64,000 bases of DNA from Symbiodinium kawagutii (GCA_009767595.1 VSDK01009463.1:66188-130187), one strand, 5' to 3'. Numbered from the stretch's first letter, positions 10,563 through 20,879 are shown. A program made the numbers and translations. The notes: generated from the sequence alone by a model not told the origin.

Positions 10563-11240
10563 CTGGAAGCCGTGGTTCTTGCCATCAGAGTTTCCGGTTG
10601 TACCATCTTCCATTTTCCATAGACCGTTTCTGGGATTTCTGGCGCGGCAAGCACCAAAAACCAATGAGGCACTCTGAATCTATGGACAAAAATGATGATT
10701 GGGTCGCTGCAAAAAAGACTAGGTTCCTTTGGGTAAGAACAAGGGTCTTATCAACCAACAAGAAGATCAATTGTAGTATGTGCGGTGGTTTCTCAAAGCA
10801 ATGATTGGCATTGGTTCGTGTCCAACTCTAAATGTCCAGCCGAACTTGTGGCCCTGTCATGCTCAAAATCTTCTTGGTGTTTAGACGTCTAGCAAATCAA
10901 ACACACATCACTTCCAAAACGCAACGAAAAGTCAATAGTGACTGGTACCGGTCGATGACTCAATGTTGAGACCATGGTATTACTAGTGGTAGCCACAAGA
11001 AACCCAAAAGCAGGAAATAATACATATTGGCAGAGAAACCGCGAAAAACTGTTCCAATCTGTCATGGCCATATGTTTTTGCTCTCCACATGTTTTTTGGT
11101 CTTGGTGGTGTAGAGTAATTGTTCCCTTTTGAACCCTTAGAGATTCAACAAACACTCGCCTTTGTGTCTGATTTTGTCCCCCAAATCAATTTCTCACTTG
11201 CCATGGGTGAATTACTCCATCGACTTCACCCTGTCACCAC

Positions 11241-11353
11241 CTGTTTCACCGGACACCCGCTGCCGCCAAGGATCATCTGTGCCAGGAAGAGTGGCAGGGC
11301 ACCCAGGGCAGCCTTGCCTGTCGAGCTCTTCAACATGGGGGTCACATCAACAG
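11241..11353 (-). CDS. Exon with hydrophobic segment, unrecognised protein
   Basis: The frame AVDVTPMLKSSTGKAALGAL continues PLFLAQMILGGSGCPVKQ, bounded by TTTTTGGCAG|CT and CAG|GTGGTG. The stretch AALGALPLFLAQMIL could be a membrane or buried helix. Its start phase is compatible with the exon ending at 12108, which begins with an ATG. No family recognised. Confidence 0.55.
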
Positions 11354-11364
11354 CTGCCAAAAAT

Positions 11365-11532
11365 AGATGGTTTATATGTTTATTACTATATACAGTAAAT
11401 GGTTGATAAACTGCATGATTTGGGGCTGCCTCTGTTTTGAGAAACCACCATATATCACCAATGCTATCAACAGCTGCAATAAATGCTTAATATTGGAGTA
11501 TTTGGGGGTTCCCCGTTTTTGAGAAACAACCA
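11365..11532. mobile_element. Two adjacent partial family 1 elements
   Basis: Two right ends, GAGAAACCACCAT at about 11440 and GAGAAACAACCATG at about 11521, each preceded by a TGATTTGGGG or TATTTGGGGG core. Confidence 0.6.
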
Positions 11533-12107
11533 TGTGTTTTTCAACGCTTGGACTTGGACGACGAATCTGTGGACATTCTCAGTACACATCTATACTGTAT
11601 CGAATGCACACACTGCCAACATATCCGGACATGTATTGATGATATCTAAATGATATGCCCTTGGTGGATAATTTCCGTCTTGAATAAGCAGTCCTTGTCT
11701 ATCCAACAAATCAAACTGCCCAGGAATCACTATGAAAGCAAACCAGCTTCTCAGCTTGGAATTTGTGTCCATTTTTGTGTGTATTATCCCTCGTTTATTC
11801 AGTTGTTTAATATTTCGATCATTGTGTGTATTCTGTATATTCTTGTTTATTTGTGTATAACATGCGGTGTCATATCAGTAAAAGCAGATATATTGTTGCT
11901 ACTTACCCATAATTGTATATATATATATATTATATGTATATATCCTATATATATGTTTATAATGATATTTGTATGCATATATGATGTAAAATATATATAT
12001 ACAGAAAATATATAGAGTTATATATCATCATATGTCTTTACATGTGCATCATGTCATTTACATGCAAGATCTGCATAGACCATGTCCATTCCACGGCCAT
12101 CCAGGGC

Positions 12108-12189
12108 CTGCCGTGGTGAATTGCCCATGGCCCAAGCGCAAACCCAGCGCTGTCAGGGCGCAAACCAAGCTGGGTGCTGCAGCTTCCAT
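12108..12189 (-). CDS. Possible first exon with hydrophobic N-terminus
   Basis: Begins at an ATG and reads MEAAAPSLVCALTALGLRL then GHGQFTTA, ending GGCAG|GC at a GC donor. The hydrophobic N-terminus could be a signal or targeting sequence. The one-base end phase joins in frame to the 11241-11353 exon. No acceptor was seen upstream, supporting a first exon, but a start inside an internal exon cannot be excluded. Confidence 0.42.
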
Positions 12190-13263
12190 GGCGGTACAGT
12201 GGGCAAGCGGATGTGTGTATGGGTATATACAGCTCAAGAATCCACATATAAGTCTATGTATAGCTGAGAAAGTGATACCTGAATGATTTAATAATTTGTT
12301 AGGTAAACTAAGGTACAACCGAAGGTCCAGGTATACATCTGTCATCATGGTTCATACATCTTCATACTGTACGCAAATATGCTCATATCTAATGTGGGTT
12401 TTACATTTTTTTGAGGAGCGCTACATTGGCTTTGATTCGGAGATACACCTCCTCTCTTTGCAGTTGAGCTATTTAGCGTCGCTGGTTTTTTGTGATGATT
12501 GGGCCCAAGCAAGCTCGTTTTACATCGAGGCAAGTTGAGACAGTATGAATGTTGAGTTCTGGCCGGAGTGCTAGTCTGCGATGCCCATCTTTCATGATTC
12601 ATGCACATGATTCGTCTGGCAGTCACGCATGGTCATTTTCTTCACATCTTGACCTTTCTTTGAGAATGTGACTCCAAATATGAAACAGCTGCCTTGAACC
12701 CACCATGGAGCCACAGCCATTTGCCCAAGGTTGATCACCATTAGGCGCGTCAAATCGAGAATCTAAAGTGACTATTCAGGAAGGATTCTTCAAGCACTAC
12801 CCCCATGATCTTGCATTTGATCTGTTCCACTCTCAACTCGAAATAGACAGGCCGTGCCTCCCACTTGCGGAAATGCATCGCATCCTCATGGATAATAGCC
12901 AACCCAAACTTAAATACGGTCAAAGTGTCAGTGTGAAACAATATTCAGAATTGAACACGGGGCAAACAAACTTCTGAAGGGAAAACACCACACATGCGAA
13001 AAATTGTATCTTATCCCAGTTCGCTACCACTAAAACCTTTCAACTTAAAATCACTGGTGAGGGATGCCACCTGTGTCTGGTCAATAAAATACATGTATGT
13101 ATGAGGCAAATGGTGGTTCAGTGACCCTCGTGGAATTCACAAAACATCAACAATAGTAGATAGTTTCTGAGATGTCCATCTATCCAAACTTCGTGAGATG
13201 TGGTATTGCCTCCTGTCCACTGGTCCATTTCACCTGACAATTCCATCAGTGGATCTGTCCCAC
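12190..13263. other. Stretch without confident gene
   Basis: Both strands are open for about 60 codons near 12750-12950 without splice signals. No HRD or DFG kinase motif seen here. Confidence 0.45.
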
Positions 13264-13322
13264 CGAAAGCCCAAAGCTTCCAAGGGACGTTTTCAAGAGC
13301 TTGATCTCATATTCCTGTCGCG
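13264..13322 (-). CDS. Protein kinase exon 3 (probable alpha-C helix)
   Basis: The frame RQEYEIKLLKTSLGSFGLS lies between AAGCGCAG|CG and TCG|GTGGGA. The start phase completes the single base left by the VAVK exon upstream. RQEYEIKLLKTSL is compatible with the kinase alpha-C helix (subdomain III Glu), though it is farther from the Lys than usual. GSFGLSV also resembles a PDZ carboxylate-binding loop, so this reading is not certain. No HRD or DFG exon was found further downstream. Confidence 0.45.
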
Positions 13323-13611
13323 CTGCGCTTGGCAGATTGCATCATTTGGGGGCCATCAATGGTGGCCTAGTGACGCATAGTAATGCTTAATATAGTTTAG
13401 TGGTGATGAAATAAATGTGGCCAACGATGCTTAAGAATCGAATGGTTGAGTACAGACCTTCGGTGCGGGAGGTATTCAACTTACCAATGGCAAGGGTCCC
13501 CCCCCGTCCCCCCAAGAATGATTTCCACACTGACCATCCAACTATCTAACTGATCACAGGAGAAAAACGAAACGGATCACGGACTGCCTGGCTACATCTG
13601 GCTACATCTGG

Positions 13612-13724
13612 GCTGGTGGTGTCTCAAAACAGGGGTACCCCCAAATCATCCAGTTCATTGACCATTGATAGTACCAAACCAACCATAGCTTGGCGGGTTC
13701 CTTATGGCTTGAGAAACCCACCAT
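13612..13724. mobile_element. Family 1 element
   Basis: Full-length: TGGTGTCTCAAAACAGGGGT..CAAATCATCCAG..GGCTTGAGAAACCCACCA. Confidence 0.8.
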
Positions 13725-13899
13725 CTATAGTTGGTACATCCCCTATAGTTGTCGTTAGTCTATCATCATCCCCTTTTAATCACTATCATCATTTTTGAAT
13801 CATTATAGTCCCCTTGTTGTTGTTGGTTAGTTGGTATATCCTCTAGAATTCTTGGTGAACTCATCCCTTATTAATCATCATCAGCCATTATTAACCATA

Positions 13900-14125
13900 T
13901 ATAGTCGGTATTTTCCCCTATAGTTGTTGATTCATTTCGTCTATTAATCATCATAATCCCCTATTAAACAATATAAAACCCCTATAAAACCATACAAATC
14001 CCCTATTACAGTAATCATCATAATCCTCAGTTGTTAGTCCAGAATCCCCTATAAAACATTATTAATCCCCTATAATATCCCCTAAAAACCCCTATAGATT
14101 CCCTATAAATCCCATGATGAAACCA
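13900..14125. repeat. CCCCTATAAAACCA repeat tract
   Basis: Short imperfect repeats flanking kinase exon 2; the complementary form (TAGGGGATTATGA) occupies 14270-14390. Similar tracts lie at 36350-36690, 36905-37140, 50040-50130 and 56580-56760. Confidence 0.6.
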
Positions 14126-14147
14126 CCCTGTTTCATCTGGGCTCTAC

Positions 14148-14226
14148 CCAGTATCGGCGCGGCGTGGCGCACCGCGCGGTGCAGCTCGGTCTCGCTGTTG
14201 CAAATCATCTCCTTCACAGCCACCTC
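14148..14226 (-). CDS. Protein kinase exon 2 (VAVK lysine)
   Basis: The frame EVAVKEMICNSETELHRAV continues RHAAPIL, bounded by CTCCGCAG|GAG and CTGG|GTAGAG. VAVK is the conserved subdomain II motif with the ATP-anchoring Lys. Both ends of the junction to exon 1 are phase 0 and the distance from the glycine loop to VAVK is the family norm. The flanking introns are packed with CCCCTATAAAACCA-type repeats. Confidence 0.72.
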
Positions 14227-14514
14227 CTGCGGAGCGCAACTGCTGAGACCACCCGGAGAAAATCATGGGGTTTTGTAGGGGGATTGTAGTGGTCAACTAG
14301 GGGATTATGATAGTGGTTGACTAGGGGATGAACTTGTGGTTAGCCAGTGGATTAACTAGTGGTTCATAGGGGATGATAACCATCAATAACGGTTAAACAA
14401 CTACGATTGTTGGGGTTCTCAGGCTCAGTTGGATGACCATACATGCTGAATGCCCCCCATGGACCCCTGCATGTTTTCTAAAAATCAACACTTTCAATCA
14501 TAAAAGCCAGCAGA

Positions 14515-14640
14515 AAAAAACAGCACAAACCAGCCATACACCAGCCATAAACCAGCCATACACCAGCCATAAACCAGTCATAAACCAGCCATAAACCAGC
14601 CCTAACCAGCCCTAAACCAGCCCTAAACCAGCTGTAAACC
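14515..14640. repeat. 12-bp tandem repeat AACCAGCCATAA
   Basis: About ten imperfect copies immediately downstream of kinase exon 1 (minus strand), within the intron. Confidence 0.85.
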
Positions 14641-14712
14641 GTGGAAATTCCTTTCTTTGCGTTGGCTCCCACAGTATCCGGCATCAGAAGCTGTTGGGGA
14701 TCCCGGGGCCGC

Positions 14713-14815
14713 CTTGGCGTTGCCAAGGCATCGCGCGGCCCAAACTACGCCGAAGGATCCCATGCCCAAGGGCTCGGAAATGAGGCCTCGAGGGGAGATT
14801 TTGGAGGTGAATTGA
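14713..14815 (-). CDS. Protein kinase exon 1 (glycine-rich loop)
   Basis: The frame QFTSKISPRGLISEPLGMGS then FGVVWAARCLGNAK contains GMGSFGVV, the ATP-binding P-loop GxGxFGxV with the following Ala two residues on. The acceptor GCTAAG|T supplies the one base needed by the exon ending at 16311; the donor is AAG|GCGGCC (GC type). Joined to exon 2 it gives a normal kinase N-lobe start. The substrate class (Ser/Thr or other) cannot be told because the catalytic loop is missing. Confidence 0.78.
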
Positions 14816-14823
14816 CTTAGCAA

Positions 14824-14865
14824 TGATGATGGTGATGATGGTGATGATGGTGATGATGGTGATGT

Positions 14866-14914
<49 letters not shown>

Positions 14915-14934
14915 GGTGGTGGTGGTGGTGGTGA
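14824..14934. repeat. GAT/GGT microsatellite
   Basis: GATGATGGT, then GAT, then a GGT run. Confidence 0.95.
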
Positions 14935-16108
14935 TTCTGATACTTAAGAATCGTCTGACGGATGAAAAACGATGGTGAGGACCATTGATGATTGGTTCAT
15001 GATGATTGATTCATGATGATCATCATTATGATTATGATGGTGAATTAGAATTTCTGTGATTTTACAGAATGGTCAGTACTATTGGCCAAAGATAATGCTT
15101 CAGAATAGTCGAACGGTTAAATCTAGCTAATTAATTAATTAAGAATTGTGAGGGCCTGTTGATGATTGGTTGATGGTGATTGTGATGCTATATGATTAAC
15201 CATGATTTTTTGATGGTTGATGAATCTTCATTACAATGAGCTGATGCTTAACAAAATTCTGGTACATGATGCTTATGATCCTTGACAATAGTCTAGTGAA
15301 CAGGGCTTAAAGCTAACAATTGCTCACATAGTACTATTGGCTAGTGAGCTAATTATAATATGATTATCATTGGTCAGTCAGTGCGGGTCAATAATCAATA
15401 GTAATGGTTGATAGTTTCCAACACTCCCATCCCGTCAACGGCTAGATGCTTTGCAACAATTCAAGAATAATGCAAAGCCCTTCCGCATCCCTCATCTCAA
15501 CAATGCAAACATGGCTAATATCGCCTGGCATCCGCATCCCAGGATGCCGTTTGGACAACAAACCACGGACAAACATAGCCTATGGTTCAATCAATTGCGG
15601 TGCGTCACTCTTCACAGTGAGTAAACATTGACCAGACTGTTGACCATGTTGATCATGTTCTCAAGTGCTGCTGAGAAAAACTTAGGATCACCAAACAAGG
15701 AACCAGAAAGAACCATGACCATCATTTACCATCATTAATAAACCACAAACCAATATCAACCATTTAAAGTAGTAAACCATCAAATGTTTGGATGAACAAT
15801 ATCTCATGATATTGGCCATGAACCATCATGAACCACCATCAATCCACAGGATTCCGGGAGCGATGGAACCTGAGACTTGCTGAGTAGCAGTTCCCACGAA
15901 TAAAATCAAGACTTCTTCTGGTTCGTGCTTGAAACAACCCGATGAAAACTATCAGTCAACCAACCAACCCTTGGTTCATGTTGGGAAAAAATGGAAAAAA
16001 AACACAACCACCAGCCAGTTTTGCTATGAAACGTTGATTCATGATGATCATTTCCTCTAGTAGATTGAGAATAGATGATAATAATTGCCTTGGTTAATTG
16101 ATGATAAA

Positions 16109-16220
16109 CTTGGTGGCTTATAGATCTCTTGCTAAAAATATATTTTTTGTGGTTATTAATGGTAAATCAATCATATCCCAAAAACACTAAAAAACTAAGT
16201 TAGTGGGTATAAGCCATCCA
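16109..16220. mobile_element. Inverted-repeat element family 4
   Basis: TTGGTGGCTTATAGATC..GGGTATAAGCCATCCAG. Shares CTTGCTAAAAATATATTTT with the copy at 48108. Confidence 0.65.
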
Positions 16221-16310
16221 GTAAATTGTTGATGAAAACCACCAGGTAGATCGGTCTGCTGGTCTCGCCCGCGACCTCACCAGGGCACATTGCACGCCGC
16301 CGATGCTCAC

Positions 16311-16380
16311 GGAGACCCCGACCGCCAGCTCTTCCACAGGACGAAGTCTCGGAGGACTCGAACCTCGCAAGGGACCGACC
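16311..16380 (-). CDS. Exon upstream of the kinase domain
   Basis: Between CTCTCAG|GG and CC|GTGAGC the frame gives SVPCEVRVLRDFVLWKSW. It is phase-compatible with the exon on each side (2-base start after a 1-base end; 2-base end before a 1-base start), which is the main reason to choose this frame over two other open ones. It would form a helical linker just before the kinase P-loop. A family 4 inverted-repeat element ends about 90 nt downstream in the intron. Confidence 0.55.
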
Positions 16381-16830
16381 CTGAGAGGTAGATCACCAAC
16401 GGAAAACAGATCAACCATGTGCCAAATTGTGGGTAAGTATGGATGAGTATATGGTTAGGTGTGGTTAATTGTAATTGTCGTGAAGTATGGATGACTATGG
16501 TTCATTTATGGTTAAGTATGGTTAATTGTCTTCAATTATATGGTTCAGTATGCTTAATGCATGGTTAATTACGGTTATTTGTGCCTTAATTCTGGTCAAT
16601 CATAGTAAGTTAATTGATTATGATTGAGTATGGTTAATGCATGGTTAATTACGCTTCATTGTGCTTAATTCTGGTTAATTATAGTTAATCATGGTTGAGT
16701 ATAGTTGATGCATGGAATGATATGGGATGTGTATCACATAAAAATAACATAATTACTCTAACCATAATTAAGCATCTGATTTACTCAGAAATCATCACCA
16801 GGATTCCTCAATGGCAGTGGCATCGCGAGC

Positions 16831-16965
16831 TCAGGAGATGGCTGCCAAGTGTCGAAATGGCATCATGGGCACACGGGGCGCCAGCTGACACGCAGCGGTT
16901 CCATGCCCGCAGCCCCATCCGAAGTAGGGCGAGCATTTCAGCAGCGTGGGCGATTTTGCCACTGG
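16831..16965 (-). CDS. Exon upstream of the kinase domain (helical)
   Basis: Bounded by GCCCACAG|CC and CTGA|GCTCGC, the frame reads SGKIAHAAEMLALLRMGLRA and WNRCVSAGAPCAHDAIST. It looks like a pair of amphipathic helices. The one-base end joins in frame to the exon at 16380. It is likely part of the N-terminal region of the kinase gene. Confidence 0.5.
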   Translation of the reverse strand, partial: PVAKSPTLLKCSPYFGWGCGHGTAACQLAPRVPMMPFRHLAAIS

Positions 16966-17378
16966 CTGTGGGCTCAGGCGTCCTTCACAGCGATTTTTTG
17001 GGGTGGCTGCATGGGCTTTTCTGCAACATGGCAGCGAGACATACGAACGATATCCTACTCCACAGTAATATCAATCAAGGTACCCATCTTCACAGGTTTC
17101 CCCCGACGATGGCAGGAATCAACACACTGGTGGCAAACTATGCGGAGGGGAGCACGGCCGGGAATTGAAGTAGTTGTGGCCTTTGTTTTCAGGAGTAAGT
17201 TGCTATACGTGTGACAATATGCCTACAACATGTTCTTCTAGCAAGACAATGGTTGCTGCTATGATTCAATATACAAAGTTCCCAAAGAAGGGCGCTTGCA
17301 TCATGACTTCTTGACCATAGCCAAAAAGATTTCCCAAACAAAACCATAGCAGAAAAACAACAGTTCCCAGCTCCGAGC

Positions 17379-17489
17379 TTGAAGTCCTGGAGTGGCATGT
17401 CTGCTGCCGGCGAGCTGTGTGGGCGTTGCGTAGCGCACGGGTGTGGCATAGCGCACGGGGGCCACAAAAGGAGGCTGCTGTGGATCCAC
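17379..17489 (-). CDS. Exon with Pro-rich VRYATP repeat, probably 5' part of kinase gene
   Basis: A 37-codon exon between TTCTCCAG|GTG and CTTCAA|GC reads VDPQQPPFVAP, then VRYATP twice, then TQLAGSRHATPGLQ. Composition suggests a disordered linker. The 18-bp direct duplication that makes the VRYATP pair is visible in the DNA. The phase to the next exon fits only if a GC donor 11 nt further on is used. Confidence 0.5.
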
Positions 17490-17912
17490 CTGGAGAATCA
17501 ACCCACCAGTTTTCAAGGGGGTAGCTTTGAGGGCCCTCAATCATGTCTTTGCTGGACAAGCTGACCACCCCCAATGCTTGAGTAAAGCTTTATATTGCTA
17601 AATAGTGCCAAACATTTCCTGTAGGATTCAAGGATGACCCCTGTAAAACAACCACTGTCAATTCATTCAGCGTTCAAGGATGATCTCTGTAGGAAACCAC
17701 TGTGGATTGATTTATAAACTGTTGGAGGAAAAATGCAATCCAAAGAAAGCTGGCCTTTTTTCTTGCAGAATAATTAACCACTGTGTTCTTTTTTGCCCTT
17801 TGCGATTGTTAGCGATGCACTAATCAGGAGACCACATGGATGAATTTCAAAGATGCACAAGGGTTCTGTACTGTAAAACATCGAAACGTCCTTTTTCACC
17901 ACGGAATTCCGG

Positions 17913-17946
17913 CTATCTGGGCACCATCTCATCCATTGACATTTGG
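17913..17946 (-). CDS. Probable terminal exon with stop codon
   Basis: After a CCCACAG acceptor supplied by the end of a family 2 element, the frame gives QMSMDEMVPR and then TAG at 17913-17915. It joins in frame to the exon ending at 18058 (AA plus C). If this is the last exon, a gene ends here and the kinase gene starts below it. Confidence 0.42.
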
Positions 17947-18057
17947 CTGTGGGTCAAAGTACCCTTGGTTCCCCTATCATTAACCATTGTTTTCCCTATG
18001 ATTTGGTTGGTCATTTTAAGCCATTTTTGATGGTTAATATTGACCCATAGCCATTTC
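17947..18057 (-). mobile_element. Family 2 element occupying a whole intron
   Basis: The intron between the exons at 18058 and 17946 is 111 bp and consists of one family 2 element plus a few bases (GAAA) at the donor. The element's end TTTGACCCACAG provides the AG acceptor. This is what an introner insertion should look like. Confidence 0.7.
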
Positions 18058-18187
18058 TTGACATGTCCAGGGACCTTCCACATCCTTCCACCAACCAATC
18101 CCGACACACACTCCGCCTGCAAGGGTGCAATCACCCGAGCCATGGCCATGGCACGCGGGGTCGCCCCATGATCGAAGCTCACGAAAA
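18058..18187 (-). CDS. Exon with RRM-like FVSFD segment
   Basis: The frame FVSFDHGATPRAMAMARVIA continues PLQAECVSGLVGGRMWKVPG. FVSFD followed by a helix with AMAMA resembles the RNP1/alpha-2 part of an RNA recognition motif, but the upstream half is not seen, so this is only a suggestion. It ends GTCAA|GA, and the intron that follows consists of one inverted-repeat element. Confidence 0.45.
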
Positions 18188-18371
18188 CTACCGGGGGGGT
18201 TGGGTCTGGCTGGTGGCAAACCCAGCCTTGTTGGGTTTATTTTTTGGGGTTAAATAGTTGGGTTTTAATAGTTGGGTTTATTTACAACAGTAAATCAACC
18301 AACCCTGGGAGAAATAAACTTCATTGTTGGAAACAAGGAAACTTGGAAAAACTTTAGCAAAGGAGCAGTAA

Positions 18372-18468
18372 TCTGGTTGGTGGTTTCAACCTCCATGAAT
18401 AATATCAGTCAACCAACCAACCCTCCCAAACCATTCGGGAAAATTCAAAATGGAACCAGCAACCAGGG
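18372..18468. mobile_element. Inverted-repeat element family 3
   Basis: CTGGTTGGTGGTTTCAACC..GTCAACCAACCAACCC..GGAACCAGCAACCAG. Family 3 ends are CTGGTTGGTGGTT and its complement. Confidence 0.65.
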
Positions 18469-18599
18469 ATTCATGATCCACTGCCCACCCTGCAAGCACT
18501 TTCAGCATGGGAGATATAATGAAATGTATGGACATCCAGATTTTGTGCGCATCATGATTGCTTCATGTGCGATGACTCTTTCTTTTGAACATGATGCCA

Positions 18600-18830
18600 G
18601 CATGCTTGCCATGACATCACAACATCACAACACTTCTCAAACCAATGTGGCGGCACCACATTTGATCTCATGGTTGCTTTGTGGATACTGCATCATTGCC
18701 ACACATGGACCATTAATCTGCAGTAGATCCGAGGCATGTTGGGCCATGTTGGATGATTGAGCAAACATTGCGACAACTCTTTTCAAAGGCACGGTGATCA
18801 CCAGGGCCTCATTCTCATGTTGTGTTTCGC
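18600..18830 (+). repeat. Dispersed repeat, copy 1
   Basis: Shares GCATCACAACATCACAACAC, a GGCACCAC..TGATCTCATG tract and a CCTCATTCTC-type tract with 29220-29460 in the same order. No exon assigned. Confidence 0.6.
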
Positions 18831-19521
18831 TCCTCCGTGCGCGTTTTTCAGGGCGGCCTACACTGGGTAACCCTGGGTCCCAACAGCTCCCTTCCAACAG
18901 CCAGAGGCCAACATCTACTGAAACTTTGGTGTTCTTAGCATGACATGCTCCTCGGCTGGGGGTACGATCAATCTGGAAACATCTTGTGTTGGGAGATCCA
19001 ATGAGGTCCATTAAGGTTTGTTAAAACCCACTTCCCAATGTTGTGGGATAGCTTATCCTACAATGGGTTACTTTGCTAGGACCTGTTGGGGAATGGGTAT
19101 CTCAGAATCCCTGTATCTGCACCCAGGAACCAAATTTAATCAAATTTCCCTCAGATCCTGAACTTTGAACCGCTGGAAACCACTGATTCCCCACCGGGCT
19201 GCTTGGAACCACAACAGCGCTCGGCCATCTTGGCACGCGGATGGAACCCGTCAGGTGCCGTCTGAACTCTTGCCAGGCGAGATTTCTCACAAATGCAATC
19301 CGTCACAATCGGATATTTCTTGGACGCTGACGACCGACTCCTGATGTCGGCAACAAAACCTCCGGATTGAATTAGCAAATGCAGGAAAATGGCGAAGCAT
19401 CGAATCCGACAATGCCCGCAACAAAATTTCCGGATTAAATCATGATCACCAGCAAGAGGGCTGCTGATCTGCGACGCACATCGGCACCGCTAGGCCAAGA
19501 AAACGTGAGCTGTTTTCAGGC

Positions 19522-19568
19522 GCCACCAATTTTCACACCCTTCAGCGCCTTTTGGGCCTCATCCATTC
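19522..19568 (-). CDS. Ala/Lys-rich helical exon, copy 1 of duplicated locus
   Basis: The frame MDEAQKALKGVKIGG lies between CAACACAG|GA and GGC|GCCTGA. The paralogous exon at 44018-44070 reads IDQAQAALKPKSVNVGG with the same splice junctions and a 6-nt in-frame length difference, which supports coding selection. Confidence 0.5.
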
Positions 19569-20003
19569 CTGTGTTGCAAAGGGATGAAACCCATGGCCGC
19601 CACAAACACCGAATTAGGACCCAACCACTACTGTATCTGCCTGGTCACATTGCAAGCGAATAGGAGCTGATTGATCATTGATCATGCCTTAAATGCAGCA
19701 ATGCAGCTGCCTGCGACCAAAATCTCAGTCCGCGAAACCAAAGGTTTTGAGTCTCATTGAGTCTCGAAAATAGCCAGCCCTAGGTACGAAATGTCACGTA
19801 TCTCAATCTGAGCCTACTCTTGGCAAAAAAACATGTCAACATGTCAAAGGACGGAATACTAGAGACCTTACATCATAGGATCATCATAGGTGAGTCGCGT
19901 TCCTGTTTTTATTCCTTGGAGATCCCAGTCCAACTGATCAACCACCAGCGACCACCAGGAACATCAAGGAACATCAAGGACCCTCATCCCCAGTCCCAGA
20001 GTC

Positions 20004-20106
20004 CTTGCTGCATGGCTCCCTTGGTGCTCTCCAATGCCTTGGACGCCTCAGTGCTGGCTGAGGCAGCTGCCGCCTGGCCCTCCGCCTTTGCCTTGCGCAG
20101 GGCCTC
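20004..20106 (-). CDS. Ala-rich helical exon, copy 1 of duplicated locus
   Basis: The frame EALRKAKAEGQAAAASAST continues EASKALESTKGAMQQ. The exon starts CTGCTCAG|GAG and ends CAAG|GA (GA donor). The paralogue at 44446-44548 is exactly the same length (103 nt) with only a few substitutions, in both sense and splice sites. Segments like this resemble LEA-type or apolipoprotein-like amphipathic helices; the function is unknown. Confidence 0.65.
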
Positions 20107-20162
20107 CTGAGCAGAGCTGAAGCAGTTGGTTGTTGATCTGGTTGGCGTCATGACATGAAAAA

Positions 20163-20322
20163 TATGCTGCTCCACCAACCAACAATTTTTATGAGGTCAT
20201 ACACTTGGTAAGGTGCTTGAACAAGAAAATATATGCTGGTCCACCAACCAACCATTTAGGGTAAATAGGTAATACATTTGGGAAAATGAAAAAATGTTTG
20301 AAGCCACAAACCAGTTCATGCT
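20163..20322. mobile_element. Family 3 element(s), nested or partial
   Basis: Two CCACCAACCAAC segments and the right end AATGTTTGAAGCCACAAACCAG. Confidence 0.55.
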
Positions 20323-20529
20323 TGGTGATGGTTGGTGGCTCGAGATGTCTCGAGGTCGTTCTGAAGATTTTGCTGCTGTTGTTGTTGGTGTGCCAGAGAT
20401 TGGGTCCGTTGGAGCGAAAGCCTCCATGACCCACGCTTGAAGGTTGAGACGCTTGATGAGCCAAGCATTGCCAAACCATCAGTGTGGACTTATGACAAGA
20501 GAAAATTACAATCCCACCACCAACAGCTG

Positions 20530-20642
20530 GCTGTGAGTCAAAACCCCGTATTGCTGGTTCCCCCATCATTAACCATTGTTTCCCTTACTATTGTTGGTCA
20601 TTATCCCCCATTCTTGGCTGGTTAACTGCTTGACCCATAGCC
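20530..20642 (+). mobile_element. Family 2 element with 5-bp target duplication
   Basis: A 113-bp element flanked by AGCTG at 20525-20529 and 20643-20647. The duplicated locus at about 44936-44950 has a single AGCTG and no element, so it is the empty site. Confidence 0.85.
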
Positions 20643-20653
20643 AGCTGTTGTAC

Positions 20654-20718
20654 CAATCATGACCCCTGACACGGCGGCTGCTTGTCCAGGCGATGCTTCC
20701 CGGCCTCCGCCTCCTCCG
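20654..20718 (-). CDS. Gly/Ala exon, copy 1, frame altered relative to copy 2
   Basis: Homologous to 44952-45008. Both end in an AAAVSG segment at a GT donor. This copy carries an 11-nt length difference, so the upstream half is read in another frame (GGGGGREASPGQ instead of AEVEAAERQ). It stays open, so it may be a diverged exon or one in decay. A family 2 element is inserted seven bases beyond the donor. Confidence 0.4.
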
Positions 20719-20837
20719 CTGGCGTCGGCTCATGCCTTGGCACGTGGCAATGCGACCAACATTGGGCTCACCAAATGGATCACGGCTGCCCAACTGAACG
20801 AATACCAACGTGATTGATGATATCAGCAAGGGTGGAT

Positions 20838-20839
20838 GT

Positions 20840-20879
<40 letters not shown>

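Noticed and set aside
18040..18062. Relic of the dinoflagellate spliced leader (CCATAGCCATTTCTTGA resembles CCGTAGCCATTTTGGCTC)
   Set aside because: The match is the conserved terminal repeat of family 2 elements, found at other copies without a gene start; the 3' half does not match.
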